From: Prorocentrum cordatum
Taxonomy: Eukaryota; Sar; Dinophyceae; Prorocentrales; Prorocentraceae
Length of the DNA stretch: 64,000 nucleotides
Direction: 5' to 3'
Assembly (NCBI GenBank): GCA_963575745.1
Contig: CAUYUJ010015008.1
Span: 278,504 to 342,503 of the forward strand
The translations under genes and the position numbers were made by a program. Position 1 is the first letter of the stretch. Every line of letters starts with the position of its first letter. Of the stretch, positions 11,174 to 20,307 are shown piece after piece. The notes beneath the pieces are model-generated. The model searched no databases and was not told where the DNA came from. It saw only the letters and a list, made by a program, of their open reading frames with translations.

Positions 11174-11195
11174 CTTGAGCCAAAATGGGTACGGA
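11174..11195 (-). other. Genomic spliced leader (21/22) heading LINE-1
   Basis: The reverse strand reads the 22-nt DinoSL with one substitution (CCGTACCC for CCGTAGCC). The next bases after CAAG are CCATTT, exactly how a second, 15-nt truncated relic leader would start, though the rest of that relic does not match. The leader abuts repeat R on its outer side (11196 onward). Confidence 0.93.
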
Positions 11196-11231
11196 TGTGT
11201 TCTGTCGTGTTCCGTTTGTCTCCTGCGTGTT
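11196..11231. repeat. Repeat R fragment between two SL-headed insertions
   Basis: About 36 bp of R-type units (GTTCTGTCGTGTTCC, CTCCTGCGTGTT) wedged between the 5' end of LINE-1 and the 3' tail of the retrogene. It looks like a remnant of one R array split by two insertions. Part of it (11218-11231) matches 12450-12463 at 13 of 14 bases. Confidence 0.7.
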
Positions 11232-11386
11232 AAAATTGAAAATAAAAAGGCAAAAAGGGAAATCCCTACGAAACCAAAACGGGGCGGCCCCAGCGGGCCA
11301 GGGCAGGCGGAAGGGCCACCCCCTCAGACGCCCAACCCTCCCTCCGAGGCGAGACCAGATCTACAAAAAGAATGCAACTGCACGCC

Positions 11387-11416
11387 TCACTCACTCACTC
11401 ACTCACTCACTCACTC
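11387..11416. repeat. (ACTC)n microsatellite
   Basis: About seven copies of a tetranucleotide (CACTCACTCACT) at the end of the retrogene reading frame. The run spans the stop codon, so the last codons are microsatellite-derived. Confidence 0.95.
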
Positions 11417-12373
11417 GGCCTCGAGAAGCCGCAGCCCCTCGGCCAGGTCGCCGCTCAGGATTGCCGCCTGGGCCGCCACGGCCGCGGCAAGCCGCTCCTG
11501 CGAACGCCCTCCAGGGGCATCGGCCTCGAGACGCCTGCCCTTGCCCTTGATGGGACCGACAGAGAGGCTCACAACGCTGCACTCCGCGAATACGTCGTCG
11601 TAGCCGACCTTGACCGCGACGCCATCATTAGCGTCATCGCCCATGCGGCTGCACTCCACCTTGCGGCAGTCCGTGACCAGCTGGGCCGTCACCTTGAGGG
11701 CAGTCGCGTCCATGAGCTTCTCGGAGTCGATCTTGGTCTCCCCGTTGTTGAGCCGAGTGTTCACCAGGGCCAACTCACCCATGGCCGATACCACCACCTT
11801 CACCTCGTCGGTGGCCAGGTCACCATGGGCGCACTGGAAGACCAGCATATTCATCTCCCCCTCCTTCTTCTCCACCGGCTTCAACGGGACCTTCACCTCC
11901 CGACCCTCCTCGAGCCGCTCCTTCACTGCCTCCAGGTCGTCAGCGGTCGCGGTGTCCGCCGCCCCCGCCGACTCAGCGTCGCCAGCGCCGCGACGACGGC
12001 CCCTCCCGCGGCGCCTGGCATCGCGCGCCGCGGCAGGCACATCATGGGGCCCTCCGCCGAACTCGGCGCGCTGGGCCCAGCCGCGGAAGGCGCGGCTGGC
12101 CCCCGACGGCCGCGGCTGCACGCCCGCGCGGCCAGCCTTGACCATCTCCGTCAGGTGGGCCCTCCCAAGCTGCTCGCGCACCGCCACCTCCTCCTCAACT
12201 TCGGAGGCCTGGCGCGGGGCGAGCAGCGCGGCACCCGCGCGCAGGGCCGAGGCGACAGCGGCGGCGACCTGCTGCCGGCCGCCACCGCCTTCGGCCGCGC
12301 CCGCCGCAGTCGCCTTCACGAGCGGGGCGAGCAGCGCCACCGCTTCCCCATCGAGGGGACGGACCGTCGCCAT
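11411..12373 (-). CDS. Single-exon protein of unknown family, SL-headed
   Basis: 320 residues from an ATG 51 nt downstream of an intact spliced leader; that spacing is the reason for this start. The N-terminal half is Ala/Arg/Gly-rich with a basic stretch (ARDARRRGRGRRR). A Glu-rich helix (ADDLEAVKERLEEGREVKV) follows. The C-terminal half, from about residue 165 (KKEGEMNMLVFQCAHGDL; KVTAQLVTDCRKVECSRM), has the mixed pattern of a folded domain. No signal peptide or membrane segment is visible. I recognise no family. The frame is intact, so this copy could still encode protein if transcribed. Confidence 0.65.
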   Translation of the reverse strand: MATVRPLDGEAVALLAPLVKATAAGAAEGGGGRQQVAAAVASALRAGAALLAPRQASEVEEEVAVREQLGRAHLTEMVKAGRAGVQPRPSGASRAFRGWAQRAEFGGGPHDVPAAARDARRRGRGRRRGAGDAESAGAADTATADDLEAVKERLEEGREVKVPLKPVEKKEGEMNMLVFQCAHGDLATDEVKVVVSAMGELALVNTRLNNGETKIDSEKLMDATALKVTAQLVTDCRKVECSRMGDDANDGVAVKVGYDDVFAECSVVSLSVGPIKGKGRRLEADAPGGRSQERLAAAVAAQAAILSGDLAEGLRLLEAE

Positions 12374-12424
12374 CGCCCGAGCCGCAGCGGGGGGGCACGC
12401 CGCCCGCCCAGTGCCCGAAGCCAG

Positions 12425-12446
12425 CTTGAGCCAAAATGGCTACGGA
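12425..12446 (-). other. Genomic spliced leader, perfect copy
   Basis: All 22 positions match the DinoSL (the first base, T, is allowed). The retrogene begins directly after it; repeat R lies directly outside it. After CAAG comes CTGG, not the GT donor expected of an SL RNA gene, so this is a copied mRNA 5' end. Confidence 0.97.
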
Positions 12447-12720
12447 GTCGTCTTCTGCGTGTTCTGCCGTGCACCTGCGTGTTATGCTGTGCCCCTGTGT
12501 TTTCTGCCGTGCTCCTATGTATTCTGCGTGGTTTGCCATGGTCCCCGTGCCCCTGTGTGTTCTGCCATGTTCCTGTGTGTTATGCTGTGCTCCTGCGTGT
12601 TCTGCCGTGCTCCCGCGCGTTCTTTGGTTTCAGCCGTGTTCCTGTGTGTTCTGCCGCGCTCATGTGTGTTATTCCGTGCTTTCGCGCATTATGCAGCGTT
12701 CCTGCGCGATGGGCCCCCGT
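12447..12720 (-). repeat. Repeat R array
   Basis: About 13 units of the 20-bp repeat (GTTCTGCCGTGCACCTGCGT, GTTATGCTGTGCCCCTGTGT and similar), upstream of the retrogene in its transcription sense. It fades out near 12720 into non-repeat DNA. Confidence 0.9.
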
Positions 12721-13769
12721 AATCCTGTCCATGCTCTGGAGACATACCCAAAGACAAGCTCAATTCTAGCACACATGGTCTTGAACGAGCCGTTTCAACA
12801 TCATTATTTCGAGGATGTCTCAGGCGATATCCCACTTGCCACGCGCGTGTTAAACTCGCGGTGTTCACGTTCTGGTGGATGTCTCGGGCGAAATGCGTGC
12901 GTGTGTGCAAAATGGCGTTGCGAACAGCTTACGTGTTTAGGACGCGTCGAGTGGCATGTGCATGTTGAAGAATATAGAGGGCACTCTTGGGGTAATGTCG
13001 GGGTACGTTCGGACCCCTTTCGATGTCATCAAAAACGATGGCAAAGCGATGTCACACACACCGCTTGTTCGAAGATGTCCCTAGCGACTTTTTCATTGTT
13101 TGAACCTGGTCAGGGCCGTCTGGATGCCTTTTCAAGAGCGATCCGAAGACGATGGTAGAACAACAGTTTTCGAACCGATGCTGCATGTTTCAGTTGTTGA
13201 AGCTATCCCTAGCGGGATCGTCATGTTCGGCAGTCACCAGGGCGCTCTTGGAGCCATCTTGAGGCCCCCTTGAAGCACGGCAAGAAAGATGTCAAGACGA
13301 TGTTGGGAGCATCTCATTGTTTGAGAATGCCCCCAACGAAATGCAAGTCTGCTGTCGTGCTCGTGTTTTTTCGGGTCCGCCGTGCTGCCGCTCATTTTCT
13401 AAGGGCAGCCCTAGAGAAAACATAATGTTCAGCAGAAGGGGTAATAATGCAACCCCGTCGACACCTCATTTCTGGCTATGATGTCCCAGGCGAAATGCAC
13501 TGCTGTTTTCTGCATGTGAACGAACTTCGCGGATGTCAGTTGTTCGAGAATGTCTCGAACGAAACGCCTGTTTTTGTTAAACGCGATACCGACTGTGAAG
13601 ATATGTCAAGTGAAATCGCTAGCTTGAGGGAACTGGTCGGACAAGAACGGGAAGCGTCGATTTTGTCCACTCGTTATGTGAAGTATGCTCGTTTGTTGGT
13701 CTGCCGCGCAGATGTCGTGGCGCGCAGCATTTGCAATTGCGCGTGCGCGCGCGTGGAGTAATGTGCATG
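12721..13769. repeat. Very degenerate minisatellite built on GATGTCyCrrrCGAAATGC
   Basis: No gene was recognised. A diverged block recurs at irregular spacing: near 12814 (GATGTCTCAGGCGATATC), 12876 (GATGTCTCGGGCGAAATG), 13072 (GATGTCCCTAGCGACTTT), 13328 (GAATGCCCCCAACGAAATGC), 13480 (GATGTCCCAGGCGAAATGC) and 13550 (GAATGTCTCGAACGAAACGC). Most copies follow TTGTTTGAGA or TTGTTCGAGA. It reads as an old tandem repeat largely decayed. Confidence 0.55.
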
Positions 13770-13983
13770 TGTGTCCGTGCGTGCTGGTTTGCGGCACTGC
13801 TATGTTATCCCGTGCTGATATGCCGTGCTCCTGCGGTCTGCGTGAACGTATGTTGCCTCTCTGTGTGTGCGCGTGTGTGCGTGTGTGTAAGTGTCTGTGT
13901 GTGCGTGTACGTGTGCGCGTGCCGTGTGCGTATGCCCATGTGCGTGCGCCTGTGGGTGCGGCCGTGTGAATAGATGTTCTGGG
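13770..13983. repeat. Repeat R leader, GT microsatellite and R unit remnants
   Basis: R-like units (about 13780-13840) are followed by GT/GC dinucleotides and then the leader TGTGGGTGCGGCC, also present at 335-350. The leader ends in AATAGATGTTCTGGG (13969-13983), where LINE-2 begins. The rest of the R leader resumes at 21565 on the other side of LINE-2. Confidence 0.8.
13969..13983. other. Target-site duplication, left copy, of LINE-2
   Basis: AATAGATGTTCTGGG. It matches AATAGATGCTCTGGG at 21565-21579 in 14 of 15 bases. This segment occurs once per R leader (also at about 352-366), so the pair is not explained by tandem repetition. Confidence 0.75.
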
Positions 13984-14049
13984 TGTCGGCCAGCGAGGGG
14001 CGGCGTCCGAATCACGGGCGAAGCGAACGCCTCCCCGGACCAAAGGGCC

Positions 14050-14886
14050 TCAAAGGATACGCATCCAGAAGCCCAGACGCTCGCGGGTCCAGACCCCCAA
14101 CGAGCCTATCACGGCGCCGCGATCGCATCTTGTCCGCCTGGAACTTACAAAGACGCACGGCGGGCAGATCACCCTTGCATTCTTCGCCCAACAACTTGCC
14201 TTGTTTCCGAGCGTGCGCTCCACATCTTCTGCGCGCTGTAAGCGGCGCTTGCAAAAGCAACTGGTGCCCCGAGTGCTCTCCCACCTCTGGCCTGGCGCTG
14301 GCCTCGGCAGGTGGGGGCCCCTCTGGGGCAGGACTATCTTGGCGCACTGGCGCGCTGTCAAACGAGGCGCCTGCATCACTAGCGCTGGCCGTGATCTCCA
14401 CGGGCTTGGCCGCGCGCTTCTGCGCCCTCCGAGGGGGGCCTGGCTTGAAACTTGTCGAGGGGGCCTCTTGCGCACTTGCGCTGGCAGTGTGCTCGCAAGA
14501 TCCCCCTCTGCCACAAATGGGGCGTTGTTCGCCTGCCCCTGCTGGCTCGGGCCTCCGCCCCCTGTCAAGGGTCGGGGGGCCGCCTGCAGCAGTCGAGCGG
14601 CCATCTCGCGTCGCCGCCCCTCCGAGCCCCCCCGCCTGGGTGGCGACATTCGCGACGGCGACCCTCCAGCCTCCTCCGCGTCGGCTTGGCCAGCAGGGTC
14701 AGGTTGCCGCCTGGGCGAGCGGCTGTTGCTGGCGGGCGGCCTTGGCTCAGGCGAGTCCTCGCGCTGCCACGAGGCTGCCAGCGCTACCACCACTGCAAGA
14801 CCAACTCCTAAACCAGACTCGGCAGCTCTCGGCGCGGGGCTGCCAGCACTGCCAAGGATGGCCTTAGCTCGCATATGTGAGAGCAC
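14050..14886 (-). CDS. LINE-2 3' region open frame, uncertain
   Basis: A 278-residue reverse frame opening at GTG, rich in Arg, Pro and Ser (PPRRGGSEGRRREMAARLL), with no recognised domain. GC richness leaves the opposite strand open too. It lies between the RNase H segment and the 3' end of LINE-2, so it may be untranslated sequence or the tail of ORF2. Confidence 0.25.
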   Translation of the reverse strand: MLSHMRAKAILGSAGSPAPRAAESGLGVGLAVVVALAASWQREDSPEPRPPASNSRSPRRQPDPAGQADAEEAGGSPSRMSPPRRGGSEGRRREMAARLLQAAPRPLTGGGGPSQQGQANNAPFVAEGDLASTLPAQVRKRPPRQVSSQAPLGGRRSARPSPWRSRPALVMQAPRLTARQCAKIVLPQRGPHLPRPAPGQRWESTRGTSCFCKRRLQRAEDVERTLGNKASCWAKNARVICPPCVFVSSRRTRCDRGAVIGSLGVWTRERLGFWMRIL

Positions 14887-14969
14887 CGTGGCCTTACAAG
14901 ACCGGCTCCAGAGACCTTTGATCGTGCTGACTGAAAACGCCGCTCGATTGCATAACCTGAGCGAATGCC

Positions 14970-16134
14970 ATGTTCGTCCGCCACAAAATCATGCTGGCTG
15001 AGGGAAAGAGCAGGCGGCAGCGGGGGAGGGCAAGGCAATCGGGGCTCCTCCTCCTGCGGCGACCACCGCTTGGAGCTCAACACCTGAGAGCCTGCCCAGG
15101 CCGCAAACCTCGCGCGGCTGACGGCCTCTGCGAGCCCCCCCCATCGATGCCTTTTACCGAAATTCAAGCTAAACGTGACTACATGCAAAGCGACAGAAGC
15201 GAAAACGTCGGCCCACGCGTTTCCCAACCACGCCATGCCCCCCACCAAGATTGGCCGCCTCATCGGGCGTTTTGCGCGAGGGAGACCAAGCGAAACTGGG
15301 CGGATCGCGACCTTGCCTAGCCGTCTCCGCTCGCATGGCTCTCCAGATCTGAGCATGCCTCGCAAAGGCCGACGCCTCGTCCTCGCTACAGCGGGCCCCC
15401 TCCTGCACAAACGAAAAATGAACACTAACTATACGAGTGATGGCAGGCGGGGCCGAAACCGCTTGCAGCCCCGCGCATCGAGCAGCCCTAGGCACCGATT
15501 GAACGCCAGGGAGGCTTCCAAATCTGGCCTTGGAGGAGCGGCCATCGGGGTGCAGCTGCACGATGGCCCAAGCACAGCGGGCCACCTCAAGAGCACCCAT
15601 ACTCTGGCCAGCCTCATCCGCGCAGACCGTGCCGTCCCATGGGATGTTCGGATCACCCCATTCAAACCACTGATCAGGGGTCCTGCTTGGGCGCTCAGAC
15701 AACGGCGGGAGCAGCGGAATGGCGTAAGCATGTTGAAACGAATCAAAGAAGGTGGGATCGGCCGATCGCAGCACCTCATTACGCATCAGCTCGCGCACTT
15801 GGACCTTACGCTTCTGCTCGCGCGCTCGCTCATCGGGCAGCGCTGGGCAATCAAGCCAACGATGTCCTAGGGCCTCGAGCTTCTCACCGCAGGCCAAACA
15901 TGTGGGATAGTGGCAAAAGCCCTGCTGATGTTTGCGCGCCCTTGTCCACGCCGCCCCTGAACACAAGCGCTGCAGCGTGCCCAGCTCTGCCGCCTGCGAA
16001 ATCGCACTCGTCCCCATGCACACATGCACGCAGACCTCCGTACCAGATCTGCTCCTCTGTTTGATCAGGGATGTGCTGTTCCAACTTGCGCGTCTGCCAT
16101 CGCTGGAAGTCTGCCTCCAGCAGGTCACGAACAT
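14970..16134 (-). pseudogene. LINE-2 zinc finger and RNase H segment, frameshifted
   Basis: The 16134-15169 frame starts at an ATG. CHYPTCLACGEKLEALGHRWLDCPA is the CCHC-type post-RT finger (CxxC, then H and C). RNase H-like sequence follows (WDGTVCADEAG, VARCAWAIVQL), and the last RNase H block appears in the overlapping frame 15425-14808 as WLGNAWADVFASVAL (the GN..AD motif). The domain is therefore split by a frameshift near 15270. It corresponds to the RNase H of LINE-1 but is more decayed. Confidence 0.7.
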
Positions 16135-16517
16135 CGCGGGGCGCTGTCTGGAGCAGTGGAAATTCTTGACCCTTGTCCGACATCAGGTGATAGGCTGAAG
16201 ACATCGTCCAATCCACTCGTCGCAACGTCATCCAGAGTGCATAAAGGGCCGAGTAACTTGGACCATCTCCCTCCTTTGCCCATGCTGTCCTTGATGACGT
16301 GCCACGCGCATTGCAGACGCGTGAGAGTCAGTTTGGCGTCCAACACCATGGACGCATACATGTACGGCAGCTCCAGCGTGACTTTCAACATGGGATCGTA
16401 CTTGGGATTGGGTTGCATCACCAGCGCCGTGGTCAATGAAGTTGCTGCCTTTGCGCCTGCCAGTACACCCGCCAGTGCGCGCACGGGTCTGAGCACGTGA
16501 TCTGCCACGCGCATCAC
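16125..16517 (-). pseudogene. LINE-2 RT thumb/connection segment
   Basis: A 130-residue reverse frame bridging the RT frame (ends 16514) and the RNase H frame (from 16134). PKYDPMLKVTLELPYMYASMVL and RLQCAWHVIKDSMGKGGRWSKLLGP have the Trp/Leu pattern usual after the RT palm in LINEs. The three segments lie in three different phases, so at least two frameshifts are needed to join them. Confidence 0.55.
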
Positions 16518-19399
16518 CGCCGCCCCGAGAAAGACAGGGGGGCGCCAGCCCAGTGGCTTGGATCCTTGCCACCCGCCTGATCCCTGCAGTTCTCTTCAGT
16601 ATGTGTAGCCGTCGCACGCGCAATCGCAACGCAGCTGGCCAGCTCATTCCCGAGATTTCTCATCCATCGATGCCGCTTGATGGCTCGTCTCTGCACCGCA
16701 CGGCGAATCACCTCCTCAGCGTGAGCATCCGAAGCCACGCAACCTAATTTCTTTGTGTGGACTGGGAGATGGAGGTCTTCAAGTGTGGCGAGCGTTTCAT
16801 CTGCAGCCTGCCCAACCTCCTCCGCACACAGGTGAGCTGGGCCAGCCCAGCGCATCGATATGCCGTCCAACAGCTGCCGTGGGGCGGCCGTGGGACACGT
16901 CGCGGTAGGTCGTCGCATCGATCTGTAGAACAGCACTTCCAATACTGTCGTCGCATGTGAGCATCCAGCCACGATGCCCTGCTCAGATTGAAAGAAAAAC
17001 GATGCACTGTCATATGCTCGAAGGGTGCGCGGCTGTCTGTACACTTGCACCAGCAACCAACCCAGGCGCGGCGGATACTGCACCGCGATCGCCTCCCTCA
17101 TGAGAATCATTGGGTCAATGAGCTCAAAGCACTTCCAGAGATCCACCATCAAGGTAACTGTCTTGTTGCCGGAGGCCACATCGACTTCGTTGTCTAAACT
17201 CAGCGAGAATGCCGATGCTGAAGAGCTCCGCTCAGGGCCCGTTCCCCAACTGCGGGCGCTACGGTGCTCCTGGATCCACGCAGTCGATAGTGGTCGTCTC
17301 GCCCGCCCCCAGATGCGGACGAGTGCGTTGAGTAATCCAATCAACCGCGTGCCTCCGTCTGGTTTAAGCAGTCTGACCAAAATAGTGGCCAGGCGGCCGG
17401 GAGGCCAGCCCAACAGGTTCTCGCATGCACCGAAAAGCAGAGAGATCGTCATCAGCCCCATGTCCGAAAGGTGCTGCAACTGACGTGGATGCATCCCAGA
17501 TTGGCCGACCGCTGATTTGGGCGGGAAGGCAAACAGCACCTGACGTAACTGTGCCACCGAGATCGGTTCCAGCTCAGGCCAGTGCTCCGCGCCTCCAGGT
17601 AGCTCCGCTGGCGCCAGCCCATGATGTGACCAGATGCCTGCCCACTGCTGTAGCTCAGCGTCGGCAAGTTCGGTTCGCTGGCAGGAGCCTCTGGTTGGGG
17701 GCACTTCTACCTGCGCCTCGGGTTTCGTGAAACGATGAGCCTGGCCCGCGCCTCCCGCGAAGGCTGCTCGCGCCCACTCCTGCAAGGCTTGGTGCGGCTG
17801 GGCCTCTGCAGCTCGGTTCAGTAGCTCGCGCTGGCCCTGGACCCGCGTTAGAATCTCCTCGAACTGCTCATGCAGGAGGCAGTCCAGGCCGGCAATGAAA
17901 AAGGCGCGCGCCTCAGCTGACAGGTGTTGGAGCACCTGCTGACTGCGCTCCACGCGCTGCATACACTTGCTCAGCCCGTGGAACTGGTGGGCCAGTCGGC
18001 GGAGCACGCGAGAGGCGCGGCGCTCGGTGCCGTCCTGCTGCAAGCTGGCGACGTCCTTCACCAGCGCCGCCTGTGCGCCTCGCAGATGCTGTGCCCAGCG
18101 CGCAGCGGCAGCCCAGGCTGTGGCTTGCTGACCGCGTCTGGCCCGCCGCCGAGCAGGCCGCCACGCCACCTGCTCAACGACAAGCTCAGGGGCCCCCGCT
18201 CGTCCGCAGTGCGATTGGCGCGACCTGCCAACCAAGTCGCGCGACCTGCCAACCAAGTCGCGCCGGCGAGCTAACTCCTGCTCCACATTGACAAGTGCCA
18301 TGTCCCACGCTGCCACCAGTTGCTCCACACTGCGCGCCTCCTGCGCCCTTTGCATGGCTGACTTCCAGTCGACAGGGCAGCGCGCGCATCTAGGGCGGGT
18401 TTCTCGCGGGGAACCCCTCGGCTGTTTCGACACGTGGCGCCGTAGCTGTAATCGCCCTCGTGGCAAGAAAAAGCACACTGGCTGATGCGGCCACAAAGTT
18501 GAATCCACTTGCACCTCCACCCTGCGCGCTGCAGCTTGCACCAAATATCCACGCAAAATGCCATGGTCCAACACCCGACCAGGCTGAGACTGTAGGCAGG
18601 TTTGCAGCAGCGGGGAGCAGCAAGCACCGCGCACCAAGCGTAGCCAGTCATGTTCCAACAACTCCTCAGGTGTCACGTTGCAATCACCAGCGATCATCCA
18701 AGCGTACACTGCCGAGGCCACTCTTTTTACACACTTGCAGGCCTCCCAGATAATGGCCAGGTTTCTAGGAGAACGCCCTCCCACAGTGACTAAGTAGATG
18801 GAGATGCAGATCAGGCCTCCAGGGCTGCCCGCGTGCACGAGGGCTGCCACCACCCGTCCTGGTTCAATGCAGCCTCTCTCCAGGTAGGGCGCCTGGGTCA
18901 CCTGGATGTTCGTGCGCGCCTGCACAGCTACCCCTCCTTCCGCGCCGCCGTCAGGCGTCGGGGGGGCTTCCAGCCATTGTCCTCTCCAGCCAAGGTCTAG
19001 CGCATCAGCTTGGACTTCAGGCAGCTTGACTTCGCTGGCATGGGTCTCCTGCGCCGGTACCACATCAGCAGTTGCCGTGGCGAGGTGCTTCATCAGTGCG
19101 CCGAATGAATTGACGTTGGCTGTGACCATATGAAGCCCATCACGATCGGAAGCGTCCAGTGCCCCGACGGGCGCGTCATTCCAAGCCGCTTGCCATCCCG
19201 CAGGCTCGTGCTGGGCCTGATCAGGCAGTGGTAGTTCATGCGCTAGGGCCTGGGACTCCTCCTGGAAGGGGAGCTCCTCTTCCTTTCGCACATCAAGGGC
19301 AAGCTCTGCATCCAAAGTTGTGGTGACCACTCCCGTGGCATCAGAAGACTCATCAATTAGCGGCCGCTTCAGGGCCTCTAGCGTCGGGCTTGCAAGGCG

Positions 19400-20080
19400 G
19401 GCGACGCGGCGAGCGCCGAAGCTCCAGCCCAGGCCGCCTGCAGGGACATCATGGGCAAGGGCACCGACCACCCCACCACTGTGGGCCTTGCCAGCGATGG
19501 CTGCGCCTTGGTCTGGTACGCAGGCCTCGCTCGGACTCGCTGGGAGGGCGATGGCGCGAGCATCGCAGCACCTTCTCATGCCGCCTTCACGATCAACCTG
19601 AGCGAGGGCATCGACCACCCCACCGCCGTGGGCCTCGCTGGCGAGGGCTGCGTCCTGCCCAGGATCGAAGGCCTCGCTCGGACTTACTGGGCAGGCGACG
19701 CGGCGAGCGTCGCAGGCACTACCCAGGACGCGAAGGAGATCATCGCGTGCGAGGGCTTCGACCACCCCATTGCCATGGGCCTCGCTCGCGAGGGCCGCGC
19801 CCTGGTCTGGATCACAGACCTCGTTCGGTCTTACTGGGCAGGCGACGGGGCGCGCGTCGCCGCTGCTGCCCAAGCCGCGAAGACGATCAGCACGTGCGAG
19901 GGCATCGACCACCCCACCGCCGTGGGCCTCGCAAACTTGGGCTACGCCCCGGTCTGGAGCGCAGGCCAAGCCCGGACTTCCTGGGCGGGCGACGTGGCAG
20001 GCGTCGCAGCCACCGCCCAAGCCGCCAGGGGCTCCATGTTGTGCGAAGGCATCGACAACCCCACTGCCGGTGGCCTCGCG
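19400..20080. repeat. 147-bp tandem repeat inside LINE-2 ORF2
   Basis: Between four and five copies with a 147-bp period. The forward phrase GACCACCCCACCGCCGTGGG recurs near 19466, 19613, 19760 and 19907, with a weaker copy near 20054. The period is a multiple of three, so the repeat encodes a 49-residue module (GVVDALA, CDARRVA, SPSEACDPDQGAALASEAHG-like) in ORF2. Confidence 0.85.
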
Positions 20081-20128
20081 TGACATCGGCTCGCAACCAC
20101 GAGCCTCGTATACCGTCTTGTCTAGTGG

Positions 20129-20192
20129 CATCATCATCATCATCATCATCATCAGCATCATCATCATCATCATCACTATCACCATCTTAGCG
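20129..20192. repeat. (ATC)n microsatellite
   Basis: Uninterrupted then interrupted ATC trinucleotides, with a smaller cluster at 20296-20312. On the element's strand this encodes a run of methionines in ORF2. Confidence 0.95.
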
Positions 20193-20307
20193 TCCAGCAG
20201 CGCCACCTGCGCCCTCCTGTAGTGCACGTCGGCGTCGCTTGGCTTCCTGCCGAGAAGGTGCCTGGATGGCTCGCTTGACCGCATCCCGCAGATCTGCATC
20301 ATCATCA

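Larger units (their letters stand above)
919..11195 (-). mobile_element. LINE-1: SL-headed non-LTR retrotransposon with an AlkB domain
   Basis: Reverse-strand order: DinoSL (11195-11174), AlkB dioxygenase domain joined to a LINE ORF1-like region (to 9558), a broken central region (9577-7519), AP-type endonuclease (7324 to about 6535), RT (6571-4505), and zinc-finger plus RNase H (4577-3195). The coding core 3195-11195 is secure. The 3' end is less certain: I place it at 919 because of the possible 16-bp duplication and because the AT-rich tail at 905-980 resembles the tail of the neighbouring retrogene. The 1280-2640 GC-rich block could instead be a separate insertion. Several frames are broken, so the copy is dead. 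Confidence 0.75.
11232..12446 (-). mobile_element. SL-headed processed retrogene
   Basis: It starts on the reverse strand with a perfect DinoSL (12446-12425), then a 51-nt leader, an ATG at 12373, an uninterrupted 320-codon frame to 11411, and a pyrimidine/AT-rich tail ending near 11232. No introns are evident. Flanks GTCTTCTGCGTGTT (12450-12463) and GTCTCCTGCGTGTT (11218-11231) may be a target-site duplication, though both are repeat R. This structure fits reverse transcription of a mature trans-spliced mRNA. Confidence 0.8.

Noticed and set aside
19390-20222. Forward-strand proteins of 150-266 residues over the 147-bp repeat
   Set aside because: They lie opposite LINE-2 ORF2, which carries endonuclease and RT motifs on the reverse strand; forward frames are shadows.
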